DNA of 36,679 nt from Flavobacteriaceae bacterium (GTDB lineage Bacteria; Bacteroidota; Bacteroidia; Flavobacteriales; Flavobacteriaceae). Location: NCBI GenBank assembly GCA_027081505.1, contig JALWKK010000095.1, positions 1 through 36,679 of the forward strand, written 5' to 3'. A program made the translations under genes and the position numbers. Positions within the stretch are counted from its first letter, which is position 1, and every line of letters begins with the position of its first letter. Positions 32,673 through 36,679 of this stretch are shown here, piece after piece. The notes under the pieces are model-generated. The model worked only from the letters and a program-made list of their open reading frames with translations. It made no database searches and was not told the origin of the DNA.

Positions 32673-33451
32673 TGGTTTTCAATTTTTTTGGTCAAATTAA
32701 TAAACTGTTCGACCGATAGCTGTTCGGGACGAAGCCCAAAGATACTATCTTCTTTTAACTTATCGGGAAGATTTAAAGTTTTTAAACTATTTCTAAGTGT
32801 TTTTCGTCGTTGACCAAAAGCGGTTTTTACTACCTCAAAAAATAATTTTTCATCACACGGAAGAGAAAAATTCTCTTTTCTTTGTAGCCTGATAACTCCG
32901 CTATCTACTTTTGGAGGTGGATTAAAAACCGTTGGCGGTACGGTAAAAAGGTATTCTGCCTTGTAAAACGCTTGGGTTAAAACCGATAAAATACCGTAGG
33001 TTTTTCTTCCTTCTTTTTGGCAAATGCGTTGAGCGACTTCTTTCTGAAACATTCCGGTAAACTCGGGGATTCGATGGCGATTTTCTAGTGTTTTAAAAAC
33101 AATTTGTGTAGAAATGTTATACGGAAAATTGCCGGTTATGGCAAAAGGTTGGTTGGGAAAAATCAAATCCAAATTGTATTTTAAAAAATCGGCAGGAATG
33201 ATTTGAAGTAAGGAGGGGCTATAATGTTTTTCTAAATAGACAACCGATTCGTTATCGATTTCCATTACTGAAACACGTAAGTCTTTTTCTAAAATAAATT
33301 GAGTAAGCACACCCGTTCCGGGACCTATTTCCAGAACATTTTTATAGGAACTTAAGGTTAGGGTGTTTGCTATTTTTCGGGCAATATTTTTGTCTTTTAA
33401 AAAATGTTGACCAAGGTGTTTTTTTGGTTTTACAGAATGGAATTCTGACAT
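32657..33451 (-). CDS. rsmA: 16S rRNA (adenine(1518)-N6/adenine(1519)-N6)-dimethyltransferase
   Basis: The 264-residue protein has the RsmA/KsgA signatures: [11 protein letters not shown] at 10-20, the SAM loop EIGPGTG at 41-47, and the catalytic NFPY at 108-111 in place of the more usual NLPY. A helical C-terminal domain with [15 protein letters not shown] binds rRNA. It dimethylates two adenines in the 3' end of 16S rRNA during 30S maturation. It is the first gene of the series running to 28846. A terminator hairpin just upstream (33486-33522) separates it from odhB. Confidence 0.97.
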   Translation of the reverse strand: MSEFHSVKPKKHLGQHFLKDKNIARKIANTLTLSSYKNVLEIGPGTGVLTQFILEKDLRVSVMEIDNESVVYLEKHYSPSLLQIIPADFLKYNLDLIFPNQPFAITGNFPYNISTQIVFKTLENRHRIPEFTGMFQKEVAQRICQKEGRKTYGILSVLTQAFYKAEYLFTVPPTVFNPPPKVDSGVIRLQRKENFSLPCDEKLFFEVVKTAFGQRRKTLRNSLKTLNLPDKLKEDSIFGLRPEQLSVEQFINLTKKIENQCSFN

Positions 33452-33485
33452 AATTTCTTATTTACTGTCTATAAAAATACAACAA

Positions 33486-33522
33486 AAGCCTTACAAATTA
33501 TTATTTTTAATCTGTAAGGCTT
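33486..33522 (-). terminator. Terminator downstream of odhB
   Basis: AAGCCTTACA (33486-33495) and TGTAAGGCTT (33513-33522) form a 10-bp stem with a 17-nt loop. Read on the minus strand, the stem is followed by TTGTTGTATTTTTATAG, a broken T-run. It lies about 25 bp beyond the odhB stop and 35 bp before rsmA. Confidence 0.7.
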
Positions 33523-33546
33523 AAAAAAGTGATTTATAAATAAGTT

Positions 33547-34758
33547 TTAAAGTTCCAGAGCTTTTTTAATATCACCGTTCATTAATAATTCTACCGGATT
33601 TTCAAGAGCTTCTTTTACAGCTACAAGAAACCCAACAGATTCGCGCCCGTCGATAATTCGGTGGTCATAAGACAAGGCAACATACATAACGGGTTTAATT
33701 TCAACTTTTCCGTTTATTGCCACAGGACGTTCTACAATATTGTGCATTCCGAGAATACCGCTTTGTGGTGGATTGATAATAGGAGTGGAGAGCATACTAC
33801 CAAAAACGCCTCCGTTAGAAATGGTAAAGGTTCCGCCGGTCATTTCATCTACCGTAATTTGTCCTTCTCTTGCACGTACTGCCAAACGCTTTACTTCGCT
33901 TTCTACACCTCTAAAACTTAGATTTTCTGCGTTTCTAATTACCGGCACCATTAATCCTTTGGGACCGGAAACGGCAATAGAAATATCTTTAAAGTCGTAG
34001 GTTATTTTATAATCTCCGTCTATCATCGAGTTTACATCCGGGTATAAATCTAATGCTCTTACTACTGCAAGAGTAAAAAACGACATAAAACCGAGGCTAA
34101 CACCGTGTTTTTCTTTAAAGGTTTCTTTATATTGTTTTCTAATGTCAAAAATGGGTTGCATATTTACCTCGTTAAACGTGGTAAGCATAGCTGTTTGGTT
34201 TTTTGCGGCTACTAATCGTTCGGCTACTTTACGTCGTAGCATAGATAGTTTTTTTCGAGTAGAAGTGCGTTTTCCTGTTCCCGGAGTTCCCATAGAAGGT
34301 GTTGCATTAAGCGCATCTGCTTTAGTGATTCTACCGTCTTTACCGGTTCCTATTATTTGAGAAACGTCCAATTTTTTTTCTTCAATAATTTTTCGTGCGG
34401 CAGGGGAAGGGGTTCCGGTTGCAAAATTTTGTTTTTCCTGTTCTTGTTTGGGTGCTTCTTTTTTTGGTTTTTCAGAATCGGGTTTGGTTGTTTCTTTTGT
34501 TGAAACACTTTCGGGTTTTTTTGCTTCGGTGTCGATAAGACAAACCACGTCACCCACGGCAACCACGTCGCCTTCTTCTGCTTTAAGTGTGATAACACCG
34601 CTTTCTTCAGCCGGTAATTCAAGTGTAGCTTTATCGCTATCTACTTCGGCAATGGGTTGGTCTTTTTCTACCCAATCGCCATCTTCTACCAGCCATTGTG
34701 CTATTTCTACTTCGGTGATGGACTCTCCCGGTGAGGGAATTTTCATTTCTAAAGCCAT
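33547..34758 (-). CDS. odhB: Dihydrolipoyllysine succinyltransferase (E2 of 2-oxoglutarate dehydrogenase)
   Basis: Starting at [18 protein letters not shown] the protein has 403 residues; a longer frame to 34806 has a start inside the sucA end and no lipoyl sequence, so I reject it. Residues 3-77 are a lipoyl domain with the lipoylated Lys43 in [14 protein letters not shown] Pro/Lys/Glu linker follows, then the E3-binding domain ([14 protein letters not shown], about 117-150) and the catalytic domain with His366 and Asp370 in [16 protein letters not shown]. It transfers succinyl groups to CoA in the citric acid cycle. It lies 25 bp after sucA, so E1 and E2 are co-made; E3 is not in the window. 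Confidence 0.97.
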   Translation of the reverse strand: MALEMKIPSPGESITEVEIAQWLVEDGDWVEKDQPIAEVDSDKATLELPAEESGVITLKAEEGDVVAVGDVVCLIDTEAKKPESVSTKETTKPDSEKPKKEAPKQEQEKQNFATGTPSPAARKIIEEKKLDVSQIIGTGKDGRITKADALNATPSMGTPGTGKRTSTRKKLSMLRRKVAERLVAAKNQTAMLTTFNEVNMQPIFDIRKQYKETFKEKHGVSLGFMSFFTLAVVRALDLYPDVNSMIDGDYKITYDFKDISIAVSGPKGLMVPVIRNAENLSFRGVESEVKRLAVRAREGQITVDEMTGGTFTISNGGVFGSMLSTPIINPPQSGILGMHNIVERPVAINGKVEIKPVMYVALSYDHRIIDGRESVGFLVAVKEALENPVELLMNGDIKKALEL

Positions 34759-34783
34759 ATCGTTATATTTTCTTTTCTTAGGT

Positions 34784-36679
34784 TTATGTTGGTGTATTAA
34801 ATACACTTTCTATTACTTTGTTGTGTCTTCTTTTTGAGCGTAATGCGCTTCCGGATGCGGGAGCAGAGTACAATCTTCTGCTACATACTCTAAAGTTTTT
34901 TGCTTCTTCCAAGTGTAATAATAAATATGAGTAAGCTCCCATATTTCTGGGTTCTTCTTGAGCCCATACCACATCGTTTGCGTTTGTGTATTTTTTTATA
35001 GTTGCTCTTATTTGGTCTTTCGGTAAAGGAAATAGTTGTTCAAGTCGTACTAATGCGACATCATCTCGTTTGAGTTCTTCTCTTTTTTCGAGTAAATCGT
35101 AATAAAATTTTCCCGAAACAAATACTAGTGATTTTACTTTTTCGGGTTTTACCGTAACATCATCTATAAGCATTTTAAAACTGCCGTTGGCAAATTCTTC
35201 TTTTGAAGAAATTACTTTGGGATGTCGTAGCAAGCTTTTCGGAGTAAAAACAATAAGCGGTTTACGGTAATTTACTTTCATTTGACGGCGTAAGATATGA
35301 TACATATTTGCCGGTGTGCTACAATTGGCAACAAACATATTATCTCTGGCGCAAAGTTGAAGGTAACGCTCGATGCGAGCCGAAGAATGCTCTGCACCTT
35401 GACCTTCGTACCCGTGAGGAAGAAGCATAACCAGACCGTTTTGCAATTTCCATTTATCTTCTGCCGCAGAAATGTATTGATCGAGCATGATTTGTGCTCC
35501 GTTGCTAAAATCTCCAAATTGTGCTTCCCAAATGGTGAGGGTTTTGGGGCTTGCCATTGCGTACCCATATTCAAAACCAACGACTCCATATTCAGACAGT
35601 AAAGAGTTATAAATATAAAATTTCCCTTTTTGATTTTTTAGTTTATTAAGTAAAATGATTTCTTCTTCGCTTTCTTCTACTTTGATAACAGCATGGCGAT
35701 GCGAAAAAGTTCCTCGTTCTACATCTTGCCCGCTAATTCTTACATCAAATCCTTCCTTAAGAAGTGTGCCGTAAGCCAGCATTTCGCCCATTGCCCAGTC
35801 TAATGAGTTGGTTTCAAAATACATTTTTTTACGTGCTTCAATAAGGCGAACAATTTTTCTGAGGAATTTCTTGCCTTGTGGAAGTTGAGTTACCGCTTCA
35901 GCTATTTTATCCAATTCTTTAATATCAAAAGAAGTGTCTATTTCTTGAAGCATTTTTTCTTTATTGGCATATTGGAATCCATCCCACTCGTCTTTCATTA
36001 TTTCGGTAATGACAGCATTGGATTGTTTGCGGGAATCTTCGAGGTTTTCTTCCAGTTTGTTTTTGTATTTTTCTTCTAACTGTTTGACAAAGTTCTTATC
36101 AATGACACCTTCTTTGATAAGTTTTTCGGCGTAGATATCACGTGTATTGGGATGTTTTGCAATTGCTTTGTAGAGTTTGGGTTGGGTAAATCGCGGTTCA
36201 TCTCCTTCGTTATGACCATATTTTCGGTAGCCTAATAAGTCAATAAACACATCTTTTCCAAATTCCATTCTAAAATCCAAGGCAAAAAACATAGCGTGTA
36301 CGACTGCTTCAACATCATCGGCATTAACGTGAAGTACCGGAGAGAGAGTTACTTTTCCTACATCGGTACAATAGGTAGAGGATCGAGCATCGAGATAGTT
36401 GGTAGTAAAGCCTATTTGATTATTAATCACGATATGAATGGTACCTCCGGTTTTATAACCGTCCAATTGGGCCATTTGTATTACTTCGTAAACAACACCT
36501 TGTCCGGCAATAGCGGCATCACCATGTACAACAATAGGAAGCACTTTTTTGGTGTCCGGTTGGTATTTTCTGTCTTGCTTTGCTCTGCTTATTCCTTCTA
36601 CCACAGCACCAACGGCTTCAAGGTGGGAAGGATTGGGAGCAATGTTAAGTTGGATGTCGTTTCCGTTATCGGTTACCCG
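34784..36679 (-). CDS. sucA: 2-oxoglutarate dehydrogenase E1 component, 5' end cut by window edge
   Basis: The frame is open to the window edge, so 631 residues are present and about 300 at the N-terminus are outside. The visible part begins [23 protein letters not shown], which is the E1 thiamine-binding region. It contains [31 protein letters not shown], the [17 protein letters not shown] loop and the C-terminal [21 protein letters not shown] segment. It decarboxylates 2-oxoglutarate with thiamine diphosphate and passes the succinyl group to the lipoyl domain of OdhB, encoded next. The apparent start at a GTG near 36604 is only an internal codon. The length and motifs leave little doubt. 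Confidence 0.97.
   Translation of the reverse strand, partial: RVTDNGNDIQLNIAPNPSHLEAVGAVVEGISRAKQDRKYQPDTKKVLPIVVHGDAAIAGQGVVYEVIQMAQLDGYKTGGTIHIVINNQIGFTTNYLDARSSTYCTDVGKVTLSPVLHVNADDVEAVVHAMFFALDFRMEFGKDVFIDLLGYRKYGHNEGDEPRFTQPKLYKAIAKHPNTRDIYAEKLIKEGVIDKNFVKQLEEKYKNKLEENLEDSRKQSNAVITEIMKDEWDGFQYANKEKMLQEIDTSFDIKELDKIAEAVTQLPQGKKFLRKIVRLIEARKKMYFETNSLDWAMGEMLAYGTLLKEGFDVRISGQDVERGTFSHRHAVIKVEESEEEIILLNKLKNQKGKFYIYNSLLSEYGVVGFEYGYAMASPKTLTIWEAQFGDFSNGAQIMLDQYISAAEDKWKLQNGLVMLLPHGYEGQGAEHSSARIERYLQLCARDNMFVANCSTPANMYHILRRQMKVNYRKPLIVFTPKSLLRHPKVISSKEEFANGSFKMLIDDVTVKPEKVKSLVFVSGKFYYDLLEKREELKRDDVALVRLEQLFPLPKDQIRATIKKYTNANDVVWAQEEPRNMGAYSYLLLHLEEAKNFRVCSRRLYSAPASGSALRSKRRHNKVIESVFNTPT

Noticed and set aside
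36602-36604. GTG start for sucA near the window end
   Set aside because: The frame and family sequence continue without interruption to the edge, so the codon is internal.

Overview
The window looks like a stretch of chromosome from a low-GC member of the Bacteroidota, most likely family Flavobacteriaceae. The grounds are the strongly AT-rich sequence, promoter-like boxes of the form TAnnTTTG, DUF2490 and TonB-C-like envelope proteins, the rnc-fabF-acpP block divergent from purN, an S16 protein with a long Glu/Ala/Lys tail, and 2-oxoglutarate dehydrogenase E1-E2 next to rsmA and mgtE. I see no rRNA, tRNA, CRISPR array, transposase or phage gene. Most genes are core or common flavobacterial genes, so the interest lies in regulation and in the spaces between genes.

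Layout. 1-996 is the 3' part of an AI-2E/PerM-type permease. 1059-7251 is a carbon-uptake block on the minus strand: a TetR-type regulator plus SulP permease (7197-4675), then a second SulP permease, a beta-carbonic anhydrase and a DUF2490 protein (4078-1059). Both transcription units begin at nearly identical boxes (35 of 41 bases) centred on a perfect dyad that overlaps the promoter, so one regulator probably controls both. 7465-10975 is a phosphate pair: an OprO/P-like porin and a Pit permease carrying a cytoplasmic DUF47/PhoU-like tail, with a candidate Pho box upstream. 11151-14353 holds rnc, fabF, acpP and divergent purN. 14428-15477 holds a nitroreductase and a DUF456 membrane protein.

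15525-19656 is a BlaI/M56-peptidase operon with two tandem operators. It continues into a TPR protein, a thioredoxin-like protein (CGWC) and a lipoprotein. The M56 protein and the lipoprotein share a Cys-pair motif typical of flavobacterial TonB-C-like domains, which suggests a periplasmic redox or envelope-stress circuit. 19646-20524 is an outer-membrane beta-barrel candidate. 20578-20954 is a minisatellite of about four 93-bp units. 21032-23680 holds a glutamine amidotransferase (pabA/trpG type) and a glycosyltransferase/flippase-like pair.

23718-28225 holds ruvC, a lipoprotein, rpsP-rimM-trmN6 and glutaryl-CoA dehydrogenase, closed by a symmetrical terminator. 28311-36679 is on the minus strand: a TM2 protein, a D-2-hydroxyacid dehydrogenase, an unknown secreted protein, a thioesterase, mgtE and rsmA (the last five tightly packed in the order rsmA to dehydrogenase), then odhB (E2) and sucA (E1, cut by the window edge).

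The best candidates for something undescribed are the TetR/SulP/carbonic anhydrase regulon with its possible RNA switch in front of the carbonic anhydrase gene, the BlaI-M56-TPR-thioredoxin-lipoprotein operon, and the palindrome-rich 0.5-kb spacer between the two SulP units.
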